In this document: piece by piece, positions 43,450 to 51,680 of the stretch
Position numbering within the stretch: position 1 is the stretch's first letter
How the letters are laid out: each line of letters starts with the position of its first letter
Assembly (NCBI GenBank): GCA_934401915.1
Contig: CAKRSV010000005.1
Coordinates: forward strand, 124,001-188,000
Direction: 5' to 3'
Length of the DNA stretch: 64,000 bases
From: an uncultured Lachnospiraceae bacterium
Lineage (GTDB): Bacteria; Bacillota; Clostridia; Lachnospirales; Lachnospiraceae
Position numbers and translations under genes: made by a program
The notes under the pieces: generated by a model
The model's database searches: none
Told to the model about the DNA's origin: nothing
Seen by the model: only the letters and a program-made list of their open reading frames with translations

Positions 43450-44305
43450 CAAAAGATAACACCCGCAATTTCTTCGTAAGCTCTTCAAGCTGCGTTCCGA
43501 TACCGCAGTCGAAAATTCCCCCGTCCGTCTCGATCATACAGTCTCCCTTTGCCAGGGCGATGTCCTCCACGATCTCAAGGATTCCTTTGCCGCCCACCGG
43601 TCCGTCCAGAAGCGCCTGCTTCTGCATATTGACGTAAGGGTAGTCCTCCGCCGAAACATGTACAATAAAAGTCCTGCTGCTCTCTACCTTACGCAGGGTA
43701 GAATCGATCAGATGCACCAGGATGTCTCTGTTATCTGCAAGATCCACTTTGAACACATGGTTGTAGACCTCTGTGATCGTCTCTATGAATTTTGGCTCCA
43801 GCTCGTCGATCAGATCGCTGTAATGCTGTTCCAGCTTCTGCTGCTCTGCCTCCAGCTTCTGTTTCATCTCGCCCACTTCGGCAAGACCTCTCTGGTAGCC
43901 GTCGTCGTAGCCGTTCTTTTCCGCCCGGTCAAGGGTCTGTCTCCGGAGATTCTCTGTCTCCTCCTGCGCTGTATCCTTGATCTGCTGCGCCTGGAGCTGT
44001 GCATCCTCCAGGATCTGCTGCGCCTGCGCCTTGACTTCTTCCAGATCCGGTCCTTCCATGGAAGCAGCCTTGATGATCGATCCATCTCCGCCGTCCTCAG
44101 CGCCATCCTGAGGTTCTACTGCTCCGGCCTCAAGACCGGAGGTAAACTCTCCATCCTCGCCTTCCGCAGCAGCTCTTCTCTCCTGCTCTCTCTGCTTCGC
44201 CTGAAGCTCCTCGATCCTCTCCGCCACGCGCTCGTTGCTGTCTATCACACATTTATCGTCCTCTGTCACTGCCACGCAGTAGGACTTGTATATATTCCTA
44301 GACAA
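43433..44305 (-). CDS. fliH: Flagellar assembly protein FliH
   Basis: FliH regulates the FliI ATPase and links it to the C-ring. About 290 residues, mainly a long charged coiled coil (about 100-190) followed by a folded C-terminal domain with VHVSAEDYPYV and CMIETDGGIFDCGIGTQLEE, as in FliH/YscL. The start is a TTG at 44305 with an excellent GGAGGTGA 8 bases upstream, overlapping the fliG stop codon. The upstream ATG frame would run 33 bases further into fliG without a site. Confidence 0.9.
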   Translation of the reverse strand: MSRNIYKSYCVAVTEDDKCVIDSNERVAERIEELQAKQREQERRAAAEGEDGEFTSGLEAGAVEPQDGAEDGGDGSIIKAASMEGPDLEEVKAQAQQILEDAQLQAQQIKDTAQEETENLRRQTLDRAEKNGYDDGYQRGLAEVGEMKQKLEAEQQKLEQHYSDLIDELEPKFIETITEVYNHVFKVDLADNRDILVHLIDSTLRKVESSRTFIVHVSAEDYPYVNMQKQALLDGPVGGKGILEIVEDIALAKGDCMIETDGGIFDCGIGTQLEELTKKLRVLSFDGTNH

Positions 44306-45317
44306 TGATCTCGTCACCTCCACCTCTGGAGATAACAATCTCTGCGGAATCTTCCAGTTTTCTGATGATATTTACAATCTTCTGCTGTGCTTCCTCAACA
44401 TCCTTCATACGGACAGGTCCCATGAATTCCATGTCTTCCTTGATCATGACAGCAAGACGCTTGGACAGGTTGTTGAAGATCGCGTTCTGTACCTCTTCGT
44501 TGGATCCCTTGAGGGCGATCGCCAGATCTCCGTTGTCCACATCACGAAGTACACGCTGGATCGCACGGTCATCAAGCAGCAGGATATCTTCGAATACGAA
44601 CATCTTCTTGCGGATCTCGTCTGCCAGCTCCGGCTCTTCGATTTCCAGAGTCTCCATGATATGTTTCTCTGTTCCACGATCCACGGTATTGAGGATCTCT
44701 ACTACGGCATCCACACCACCGATAATGGTGTAATCCTGATTGACAAGGGATGCCAGCTTGGATTCCAGAACCTTCTCCACTTCCTTGATAACCTCCGGAC
44801 TTGTACGATCCATCACTGCGATACGCTTTGCAACGTCGGACTGTCTGTCCGGCGGCAGTGCCGACACGATCAGCGCCGCCTGTGCAGGCGATAAGTAAGA
44901 CAGGATCAGAGCGATCGTCTGCGGGTGCTCGTCCTGGATGAAGTTCAGGAGCTGTGCCGCATCTGTCTTTCTCACAAACTCGAAAGGCTTAACCTGCAAG
45001 GAGGCTGTCAGCCTGCTGATAACATCCATCGCCTTCTCCGAGCCGAAGGATTTCTCCAAAAGTTCTTTCGCGTAGTTGATACCACCCTCCGCGATATACT
45101 GCTGTGCCAGACACACCTGATAAAACTCGGTCACGACTTCTTCCTTGACCTGCGGTGTGATACTTCTGGTGTTTGCTATCTCAAGAGTCAGTTCCTCGAT
45201 CTCTTCTTCCTTTAAGTGCTTGAAGATCGCTGCTGATTTTTCCGGTCCCAGGGCAATCAGCAAAATCGCTGCCTTCTGCAGGCCTGTGATCTTCTCCTCT
45301 GCTGTTCTTGCTGACAT
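44298..45317 (-). CDS. fliG: Flagellar motor switch protein FliG
   Basis: FliG transmits stator torque to the rotor. The 339-residue protein contains GLQKAAILLIALGPEKSAAI at the start and the EHPQTIALILSYLSP motif near residue 127. The C-terminal charged ridge is visible in DRAIQRVLRDVDNGDLAIAL. Length and motifs are normal. It follows fliF by four bases, and fliH overlaps its end. Confidence 0.97.
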   Translation of the reverse strand: MSARTAEEKITGLQKAAILLIALGPEKSAAIFKHLKEEEIEELTLEIANTRSITPQVKEEVVTEFYQVCLAQQYIAEGGINYAKELLEKSFGSEKAMDVISRLTASLQVKPFEFVRKTDAAQLLNFIQDEHPQTIALILSYLSPAQAALIVSALPPDRQSDVAKRIAVMDRTSPEVIKEVEKVLESKLASLVNQDYTIIGGVDAVVEILNTVDRGTEKHIMETLEIEEPELADEIRKKMFVFEDILLLDDRAIQRVLRDVDNGDLAIALKGSNEEVQNAIFNNLSKRLAVMIKEDMEFMGPVRMKDVEEAQQKIVNIIRKLEDSAEIVISRGGGDEIIV

Positions 45318-45321
45318 ATTC

Positions 45322-46932
45322 CTACCCCCACTCTTCGTTTAACCAGTTACGCAGCAGGTTGGCTGCCGCCTCCGGATTCTCTTCCACAAACTTGCTGACA
45401 AGGCGTTTCTCTTCCGATTCATTCTCCACGGAAATATCCTCAAGCTGCGGCTGTGCAGACTGAAGAAGCGTCTCCACAGACAGTTCTTCCTCTTCCTCCT
45501 GATGTTTCTCTCCACGCATGCTTCTGAGCACGACAAAGGCGAGCAGCGCCAGGATCACGATGATCAGGATGATCTGCAGGATATCCGTTGCCGTAAGTCC
45601 CGATCCCTCTGCATCGAAGAAAATGTTCTCGCTGTAAGCCACTAATGTAATGTTGTCGGTCGAAATGCCGGTCGCATTCGCTACCGCCGTATAGAAATCC
45701 GGATCTACATCCAGTTTGGTCCTGTCTTTGTTGGCCAGCTTGTACTCTTCCCATGTCACGCCGTCCAGAAGTCCCTGTGTCTTTGCATCCTCCTCGCGGA
45801 CCACATTGTACTTGATCAGCGACGCTGCCAGGGAAGACTGTCCGTAATCGATCAGTCCGGCCGGTGTCGTCGTTGTTGTGATCGTCTCATTCGGAAGATA
45901 ATCTCTCGACTCCTCGCTTCTTGTCGAGGAAGAGTTTGCGTTGTCTTCAATGACATAGGTGGTAGTTTCGTCGTTCGAGTCCGTTCCGGGCACTCCACCG
46001 GTTCCGCTGGTGTTCTCCTCGTTGTAGATGTCTTCATGGCTGAGTACGCCCTGTGTCTGCCCTTCTGCCGGCGTGTAAGTATGCTCTGTCTTGTCGATTG
46101 TTGAAAAGTCAAGGATCAGATTGCTTGCCACTTCCACATTGTCAAACTCGTTAGTTCCCAGGATCACCTTCTTCACTTCGCTGGTGACCAGCTTCTCTGC
46201 TTCCTTCTTTACCGTAAGCTGTGCGTTGGTCGTCCCGGATACCGTATAGTTGTCGTCACCGGTAAAGAGCATATTGCTCTCTGTGTCCATGATGACGATG
46301 TTGTTCGTTGTCTCATTGCCGATCGCCGTCGCAACCGCACGCGCCAGATATGCCGCATTTTCGGTCGTAAACTCGTCCTTGAGCTCCAGAAGAACCCACG
46401 CAGAGGATTCCTCCTTCGCTGCGATCAGTGTCCCGTCATTTTCAGGGATATTCAGTGTGACGTAGGCGTTCTTGACTGCGTCAAACTTCTTGATGACATC
46501 GTTTTCCAGATATTTCTGGAGATAGACCACATACTTCTTCTGCTTGTCCGACTCAGTAGTCGAAAAGCTGCCGTCCGTCACGTTCTCGATCCCATAGCCT
46601 GCCGCCTGGATGTTGTTCGTTCCAAGCAGGAAGTTGGCGTCCGCCGCCTGCTCCTTGAGCACCGTGATAGTCAGTCCGTCATCTGCGATCTGGTATGTAT
46701 AATTTCCGTCACTGTCCAGAAGGTCTTTCACCTCGGACGCTTCCGTCATTGTCTCGCACTGTCTCAGAAGCACGTACTGCGGTTTGGTCAGTGCAGCCAC
46801 GATTGCTACGATCGCCACGACTACAGCCACCGCCGCACAGACGATCAAAGTCTTTTGTTTTGTTGTAAACCGGTTCCACCATTCCAGGATCCGGCTACCG
46901 ATCTCTTTTAATTTTTCCAGCAATTTCTCCAC
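45322..46932 (-). CDS. fliF: Flagellar MS-ring protein FliF
   Basis: FliF forms the membrane ring that starts basal body assembly. The 536 residues contain an N-terminal transmembrane helix (about 26-48), the periplasmic-type ring domains with YVVYLQKYLENDVIKKFDAV, a variable Thr/Ser-rich loop (about 290-350), a second transmembrane helix (about 440-460) and a C-terminal FliG-binding tail. It lies 33 bases after fliE. Confidence 0.95.
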   Translation of the reverse strand: MEKLLEKLKEIGSRILEWWNRFTTKQKTLIVCAAVAVVVAIVAIVAALTKPQYVLLRQCETMTEASEVKDLLDSDGNYTYQIADDGLTITVLKEQAADANFLLGTNNIQAAGYGIENVTDGSFSTTESDKQKKYVVYLQKYLENDVIKKFDAVKNAYVTLNIPENDGTLIAAKEESSAWVLLELKDEFTTENAAYLARAVATAIGNETTNNIVIMDTESNMLFTGDDNYTVSGTTNAQLTVKKEAEKLVTSEVKKVILGTNEFDNVEVASNLILDFSTIDKTEHTYTPAEGQTQGVLSHEDIYNEENTSGTGGVPGTDSNDETTTYVIEDNANSSSTRSEESRDYLPNETITTTTTPAGLIDYGQSSLAASLIKYNVVREEDAKTQGLLDGVTWEEYKLANKDRTKLDVDPDFYTAVANATGISTDNITLVAYSENIFFDAEGSGLTATDILQIILIIVILALLAFVVLRSMRGEKHQEEEEELSVETLLQSAQPQLEDISVENESEEKRLVSKFVEENPEAAANLLRNWLNEEWG

Positions 46933-46965
46933 GACGATTCCTTCTCCTTCAGTATAAGATACTCA

Positions 46966-47292
46966 CTAAATCTGCATCTGGATCAGTTCCTTGTATGCGT
47001 CCAGAAGTCTGTCTCTGATCGCAACGGTGTACTGCAGTGCCGTGGACGCCTTTTTCAGTGCAATGCCCAGATCATGTGAGTTGTCCGTCTCGCCCAGAGC
47101 CCACTTGATCTCCTCATCCTCCGCATTGGAAAGAAGTCCGTTTGTCGTGTTCAAATTATCGATCGCTGTGTTCAGCAATCCGTCAAAGCTCGTATCTGTA
47201 TAGCTCGCCGCCGTTGTTGTCGGCGCTGCCTTTGCCGCCTTCTTGATCGCATCCGAAGACACATTGTACAATGATGTGATATCCAAAGCCAT
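46966..47292 (-). CDS. fliE: Flagellar hook-basal body complex protein FliE
   Basis: FliE connects the MS ring to the rod. 108 residues ending in the family signature LGIALKKASTALQYTVAIRD followed by RLLDAYKELIQMQI. The N-terminal 45 residues are less conserved. It lies between flgC and fliF. Confidence 0.94.
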   Translation of the reverse strand: MALDITSLYNVSSDAIKKAAKAAPTTTAASYTDTSFDGLLNTAIDNLNTTNGLLSNAEDEEIKWALGETDNSHDLGIALKKASTALQYTVAIRDRLLDAYKELIQMQI

Positions 47293-47352
47293 TTCAATTC
47301 CTCCAGTTGTTCTCTTGCATCCCTCTTACTAACTGCTTACTTCCCCAGATTT

Positions 47353-47805
47353 CTATGCGTTGATAATGCCAAGTCCTGCGCTGGCGATCGTCTTGCTCGC
47401 ATTAAATGCTGTCGCATTTGCCTCGTAAGCGCGGCTCGCATCGATCAGGTTTGTCATCTCCGTCACTGTATTTACGTTCGGATAGGTAACATAGCCGTTT
47501 TCATCCGCATCCGGATGGGACGGATCATAGACCTTGTTCATCTCTGTCCACTGGTCTTCGTAAACTCCTGTGACCTTTACGCCGTTTCCTGTGTAGGAAT
47601 AGCACTTTGACGCCTTGTTCAGCACGTGGCGGAAAGCAGTCTGCTGTCCCTTCTCTTCAAAAACAACGACCTTTCTGCGGTACGGTGTTCCATCTTCTGT
47701 CCGTGTTGTGTTCGCGTTCGCCACGTTCTGCGAAATAATATCCATACGATAGCGTTCTGCGGTCATACCCGAAGCATTGATATCAAATGCCGTAAACATT
47801 CCCAT
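47353..47805 (-). CDS. flgC: Flagellar proximal rod protein FlgC
   Basis: 150 residues. The N-terminal rod signature is INASGMTAERYRMDIISQNV followed by ANANTTRTEDGTPYRRKVV. GVYEDQWTEMNKVYDPSHPD and the C-terminal ASRAYEANATAFNASKTIA are typical FlgC stretches. It follows flgB by 26 bases. Confidence 0.96.
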   Translation of the reverse strand: MGMFTAFDINASGMTAERYRMDIISQNVANANTTRTEDGTPYRRKVVVFEEKGQQTAFRHVLNKASKCYSYTGNGVKVTGVYEDQWTEMNKVYDPSHPDADENGYVTYPNVNTVTEMTNLIDASRAYEANATAFNASKTIASAGLGIINA

Positions 47806-47831
47806 AAGTCTTTCTCCTTATACACTTTTCA

Positions 47832-48230
47832 TTATTTCATCACGATTCTGAGATTTTCGAACTCCTGATTGATACTGTCCGTGAGTCCCTGATAAACGAT
47901 CTGGTTTTTGGCCAGGTAGACGGCTTCCGTATCCGGATCCACGTTGTTGCCGTCAATACGGTAGGAAAAGCCTGCATAGTCTGTGTATGTTACCGGCTCC
48001 AACCTGTTTGTCTTGAGATTGGCAACCTTGGCATCCATTGATGTATATCTGGAATGTCTCAGCGCTTTTGCGAGCTGTGACTCAAAATCCACATCCTGCC
48101 TTTTATAATTGGGTGTATCTGCATTGGCAAGGTTGTTCGAGATCGCATCGTTTCTAAGCCAGGATGCGTCTGCCGCCTTGTCCAGCACATTGACATAATC
48201 AAAAACGTTGGTACTTGCTAAGGTACTCAT
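47832..48230 (-). CDS. flgB: Flagellar proximal rod protein FlgB, first gene of the fla/che block
   Basis: 132 residues. The motif LRNDAISNNLANADTPNYKR followed by QDVDFESQL marks the rod protein N-terminus, and NQIVYQGLTDSINQEFENLR the C-terminus. GGAGGGG lies about 5 bases before the ATG. Upstream are a promoter, a dyad and the codY terminator, so this is the head of the transcript. Confidence 0.96.
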   Translation of the reverse strand: MSTLASTNVFDYVNVLDKAADASWLRNDAISNNLANADTPNYKRQDVDFESQLAKALRHSRYTSMDAKVANLKTNRLEPVTYTDYAGFSYRIDGNNVDPDTEAVYLAKNQIVYQGLTDSINQEFENLRIVMK

Positions 48231-48299
48231 AATTCCCCTCCTTGATCCACCTGTTCTTTCGCTCCGTCCGGTTTCCTCCCGGTATACAGATGCGTCCCC

Positions 48300-48316
48300 T
48301 CAAACAGGCTGTTTGA
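48300..48316. promoter_or_regulatory. 17-bp perfect dyad in the flgB leader, candidate operator
   Basis: The sequence TCAAACAG-G-CTGTTTGA is a perfect inverted repeat with 8-base arms around a single base. It starts about 27 bases downstream of the -10 element of the flgB promoter. A one-base loop is poor for an RNA hairpin, which favours a DNA-binding dimer site. The protein is unknown. Confidence 0.4.
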
Positions 48317-48342
48317 TAAAACCATAAAGTAGTCCCTATTAC

Positions 48343-48370
48343 ATTATAAAGTAATTACGAGAAAAAACAA
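48343..48370 (-). promoter_or_regulatory. flgB: Sigma-A promoter of the fla/che block
   Basis: On the minus strand TATAAT (48343-48348, perfect -10) is preceded by TTGTTT (48365-48370) at 16 bases spacing. It lies downstream of the codY terminator and about 110 bases before flgB. The leader contains the dyad at 48300-48316 and a small CCGG hairpin near 48281. Confidence 0.65.
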
Positions 48371-48391
48371 GTTGTTTCGATATAAAAACAC

Positions 48392-48454
48392 AAAAAAAGG
48401 ATCCGTTTTCCGAAGCTGTTTTCCGAACAGATTCGTATCACAAACCCTTTTTTT
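48392..48454 (-). terminator. Rho-independent terminator of codY
   Basis: The arms AAAAAAAGG and CCTTTTTTT are separated by an inner structure with CGAA/TTCG and CTGTT/AACAG pairs. The hairpin ends in a T run on the minus strand. It lies about 58 bases after the codY stop codon and just before the flgB promoter. Confidence 0.7.
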
Positions 48455-48512
48455 GCGTTTTTTCCAGCATTTGCGTTCTATTTCTGACAAATTATGAATA
48501 TTTATCAAACTA

Positions 48513-49298
48513 TCAGTATCTTCCCTGCTCTTTCAGCTTTTCCACCTCGTCGAACACCACGTCGTTCAACACCTTGATGTAGGTTCCTTTCATGCCGGAG
48601 GAGCGGGACTCGATCACGCCGGCGCTCTCGAACTTGCGCAGGGCATTGACGATCACCGACCGGGTGATGCCGACCTTGTCTGCAATCTTGCTCGCCACCA
48701 GGATCCCCTCCATGCCGTTCAGCTCTTCAAAGATATGCGTGATCGCTTCCATCTCTGAGAACGACAGCGTGCTGATCGCTGACTTGACGACTGCGATCTT
48801 GCGGTTTTCTTCCGCGCTCTCCTCACTGACCGCCCGCAGCATCTCCAATCCTACCACCGTGGTTCCATACTCGCACAGGATAATATCGTCGATGTCGTAC
48901 TGTTCGTCGCATTTATACAGGAAAAGGGTTCCCAGTCTCTCGCCGGATATCTCGATCGGAGCAATGATCGCCTGAAATTTGCGGATGTCGATATTTTCGA
49001 ACCCGAGCGTCTCCAGATTGACATTCTCCTTCGTAGACAATACGCCGAGCAGACGCTCATTCAGCAAAGGATCGATAAAGCCTCCCACGTGGTCTACGAT
49101 CAGCTCCGTGATGGACTCCACCGAATCCAGATCGCCGATGCCGAGCACCTTTCCTTTCCTGCTGATCACAAGCACATTCGAGGCAAGGATCTCCTTGAGA
49201 ACCTCGCAGATATCGTTGAACACGACCTTTCCCGAGTTGTTGTTGTGTAGTAGCTTCCCAATTTTTCTCGTTTTGTCTAATAGCTGAACACTGCCCAT
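48513..49298 (-). CDS. codY: GTP- and branched-chain amino acid-sensing transcriptional regulator CodY
   Basis: CodY is the global nutritional repressor of low-GC Gram-positives. The 261-residue protein has the N-terminal GAF ligand domain (QLLDKTRKIGKLLHNNN through NVLVISRKGKVLGIG) and a C-terminal winged helix-turn-helix (ASKIADKVGITRSVIVNALR, then KFESAGVIESRSSGMKGTYI) that is the CodY signature. The ATG at 49298 has GGAGG 8 bases upstream, so the longer frame's first ATG is part of that site. It is monocistronic here, with its own promoter and terminator, next to flgB as in Bacillus. Confidence 0.96.
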   Translation of the reverse strand: MGSVQLLDKTRKIGKLLHNNNSGKVVFNDICEVLKEILASNVLVISRKGKVLGIGDLDSVESITELIVDHVGGFIDPLLNERLLGVLSTKENVNLETLGFENIDIRKFQAIIAPIEISGERLGTLFLYKCDEQYDIDDIILCEYGTTVVGLEMLRAVSEESAEENRKIAVVKSAISTLSFSEMEAITHIFEELNGMEGILVASKIADKVGITRSVIVNALRKFESAGVIESRSSGMKGTYIKVLNDVVFDEVEKLKEQGRY

Positions 49299-49350
49299 GA
49301 ACTTTTCCTCCACTGTTTCCAGCCTTTGTCTGTCACTCTATCTAAAAATT

Positions 49351-49379
49351 ATTTTATCACACCATTTGGTTGTTTTCAA
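49351..49379 (-). promoter_or_regulatory. codY: Sigma-A promoter of codY
   Basis: On the minus strand TTGAAA (49374-49379) and TAAAAT (49351-49356) are separated by exactly 17 bases, a close match to consensus in an A/T-rich gap. It lies about 53 bases before the codY start and downstream of the topA terminator. Confidence 0.75.
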
Positions 49380-49446
49380 TGTATTTTATATACAATTCGC
49401 ATAAAATATAAAAATATGCGAGCAATTTCTTCAATTTAAAAAAACT

Positions 49447-49478
49447 TAAAAAAGAAGACCTGATATCAGGCCTCCTCT
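49447..49478 (-). terminator. Rho-independent terminator of topA overlapping its stop codon
   Basis: The palindrome CCTGATATCAGG forms the top of a stem extended by GAAGAGG and TCTTC and followed by TTTTTT on the minus strand. The topA TGA stop lies within the stem. Confidence 0.8.
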
Positions 49479-51541
49479 TTCGGTGCATCTTTGATAAAGC
49501 CGCAGCCCTCCTTGGAGCATACCAGCTTGTTCCCTTTCTGGAGTAGGATCGAACCACAGCGGTCGCAGCGGTCATTCACCGGCTTCTGCCAAACCATGAA
49601 ATCACATTCCGGGTTGCCGATACAGCCGTAATACTTTCTTCCTTTCTTTGTCTTTTTGATCACGATGTCCTTGCCGCATTTCGGACACGCAACTCCGATC
49701 TTCTCAAAGTACGGTTTCGTGTTGCGACACTCCGGGAAGCCCGGGCATGCCAGGAATCTTCCATGCGGACCGTATTTGATGACCATCTGCCGTCCGCAGA
49801 CGTCGCAGTATTCATCCGAAAGCTCGTCGGCAATCTCAACCTCGTCCAGCTCTTTCTCTGCCTTGTCAACTGCCTCCTGCAGATCCGGATAGAAGTTACG
49901 GATCACCGTCTTCCACTTGACGTTTCCTTCCTCCACGCCGTCAAGCAGCGCCTCCATGGTTGCCGTAAAATTGACATCCACGATAGAAGGGAACGCCTCC
50001 TTCATCATATGGTTGACCACCTCGCCCAGCTCTGTCACATAAAGATTCTTGTTCTCCTTGACAATATATCTTCTGGCAAGGATCGTCGTGATCGTGGGAG
50101 CGTAGGTACTCGGTCTGCCGATCCCCAGCTCTTCCATCGCACGGACTAACGACGCCTCGGTGTAGTGCGGCGCAGGCTGTGTAAAATGCTGCTTCTCTTC
50201 CATATCGATCAGGGACAGTTTTGTCTCTGTCGTAATTCCCTTCATCAGGGTGTTGCTCTCTTCTTTATCGTCGTCCTGGGTGTAGACGCTCATAAATCCG
50301 TCAAATTTGATCTTGGACGCCGCTACGGTGAAACGCTGTCCTGCCGCGTCGATCTTCACGGAAGTTGTCTCATAGACCGCCGAAGCCATCCGGCTTGCCA
50401 CGAAGCGCTTCCAGATCAGCTGATACAGACGGAACTGATCCCTCGAAAGGGATTCCTTGATCTCAAGCGGGATCCTGCTGATGTCTGTCGGGCGGATCGC
50501 CTCATGCGCATCCTGGATCTTCTGCCCGCTCTTGCGCTCCTGCTCCGTGCCTGCCGCATAGGCTTCTCCATACTTCTGCGTCACAAACTCTTTTGCAGAC
50601 GCCTCGGCTTCCTCCGACACACGGGTCGAATCGGTACGCAGATACGTGATGATACCTACCGTGCCGCTGCCCTTGATGTCGATGCCTTCATACAGCTGCT
50701 GTGCCAGACGCATCGTCTTCTGTGTCGAGAAATTCAGGACTTTGCTGGCCTCCTGCTGCAGAGTGGAGGTTGTAAACGGAAGCGGTGCTTTCTTTACTCT
50801 CTCTCCGGTCTTTACCGAAGTCACCTCGTAGGCTGCTTTGTCCAGAGACTTCTTGATCTCCTCCAGTTCTTCCTTGGACGCGATCGTCTTTTTCTCCTGT
50901 GTTGTTCCATAATACTTTGCAAGGAGAGGCTTCTTCTCCCCTTCTACCGCCAGATTCACATCCAGCGTCCAGTATTCCTCCGGGATAAACGCATTGATCT
51001 CTTCCTCCCGGTCGCAGATGATCCGCAGCGCTACCGACTGCACGCGGCCTGCACTGAGCCCTCTCTTTACCTTCGCCCAGAGCACCGGTGAGATCTTGTA
51101 ACCCACCATCCGGTCAAGGCATCTTCTCGCCTGCTGCGCATCTACCAGATTCATATCGATCTCACGCGGATGCTTGAGTGATTCTTTCACTGCCGTCTTT
51201 GTGATCTCGTTAAAGGTGATCCGGTATACTTTCTTATTCTCCAGCTTGAGCGCATAGTACAGGTGCCAGGAGATCGCCTCTCCCTCGCGGTCCGGGTCGG
51301 TTGCGAGATAAACTTTTTCTGCTTTCTTGACTTCCTTGCGCAGATTGGCAAGAATATCGCCCTTGCCGCGGATCGTGATATATTTCGGTTCAAAATCATG
51401 TTCCGGGTCAATTCCGAGTGTGCTGCGCGGAAGATCGCGCACATGACCATTGCTGGCCGCCACCTCATAATTTGCTCCCAGAAACTTCTTGATCGTCTTC
51501 ACTTTTGCAGGTGATTCCACGATTACCAAATACTTTGCCAT
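49466..51541 (-). CDS. topA: DNA topoisomerase I
   Basis: Type IA topoisomerase that relaxes negative supercoils. About 691 residues. The Toprim domain begins YLVIVESPAKVKTIKKFLG and has ATDPDREGEAISWH. The active-site region is GTVGIITYLRTDSTRVSEEA with the catalytic Tyr near residue 303. Three C-terminal zinc fingers are visible: CDVCGR...CPGFPEC, CPKCGK...CIGNPEC and CDRCGS...CSKEGC. The ATG at 51541 has AGGGGAAA about 7 bases upstream. In Bacillus topA is also upstream of codY, though here the genes that lie between them there are absent. Confidence 0.96.
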   Translation of the reverse strand: MAKYLVIVESPAKVKTIKKFLGANYEVAASNGHVRDLPRSTLGIDPEHDFEPKYITIRGKGDILANLRKEVKKAEKVYLATDPDREGEAISWHLYYALKLENKKVYRITFNEITKTAVKESLKHPREIDMNLVDAQQARRCLDRMVGYKISPVLWAKVKRGLSAGRVQSVALRIICDREEEINAFIPEEYWTLDVNLAVEGEKKPLLAKYYGTTQEKKTIASKEELEEIKKSLDKAAYEVTSVKTGERVKKAPLPFTTSTLQQEASKVLNFSTQKTMRLAQQLYEGIDIKGSGTVGIITYLRTDSTRVSEEAEASAKEFVTQKYGEAYAAGTEQERKSGQKIQDAHEAIRPTDISRIPLEIKESLSRDQFRLYQLIWKRFVASRMASAVYETTSVKIDAAGQRFTVAASKIKFDGFMSVYTQDDDKEESNTLMKGITTETKLSLIDMEEKQHFTQPAPHYTEASLVRAMEELGIGRPSTYAPTITTILARRYIVKENKNLYVTELGEVVNHMMKEAFPSIVDVNFTATMEALLDGVEEGNVKWKTVIRNFYPDLQEAVDKAEKELDEVEIADELSDEYCDVCGRQMVIKYGPHGRFLACPGFPECRNTKPYFEKIGVACPKCGKDIVIKKTKKGRKYYGCIGNPECDFMVWQKPVNDRCDRCGSILLQKGNKLVCSKEGCGFIKDAPKEEA

Positions 51542-51584
51542 AGCAATTTCCCCTATTCGTTGGTGCTGTTTCTTAACGTGAAAC

Positions 51585-51613
51585 ACTATACACTATATTT
51601 TTCGGGATGGCAA
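51585..51613 (-). promoter_or_regulatory. topA: Sigma-A promoter of topA
   Basis: On the minus strand TTGCCA (51608-51613) and TATAGT (51585-51590) are 17 bases apart. It lies about 44 bases before the topA start. No clear terminator separates it from the large upstream gene. Confidence 0.65.
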
Positions 51614-51680
51614 GGGGAAAATAAAAATTCTGTTTCTTCTATATTATAATATGTCTCCGGTATCTGTCTCTCTATTTTTG

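Noticed and set aside
48231..48342. c-di-GMP (GEMM-type) riboswitch in the flgB leader
   Set aside because: GGGACGCA and a CCGG hairpin are reminiscent of parts of the element, but the full two-helix arrangement with the receptor motif is not present.
48231..48400. CodY box near the flgB promoter
   Set aside because: No stretch close to the consensus AATTTTCWGAAAATT was found by eye.
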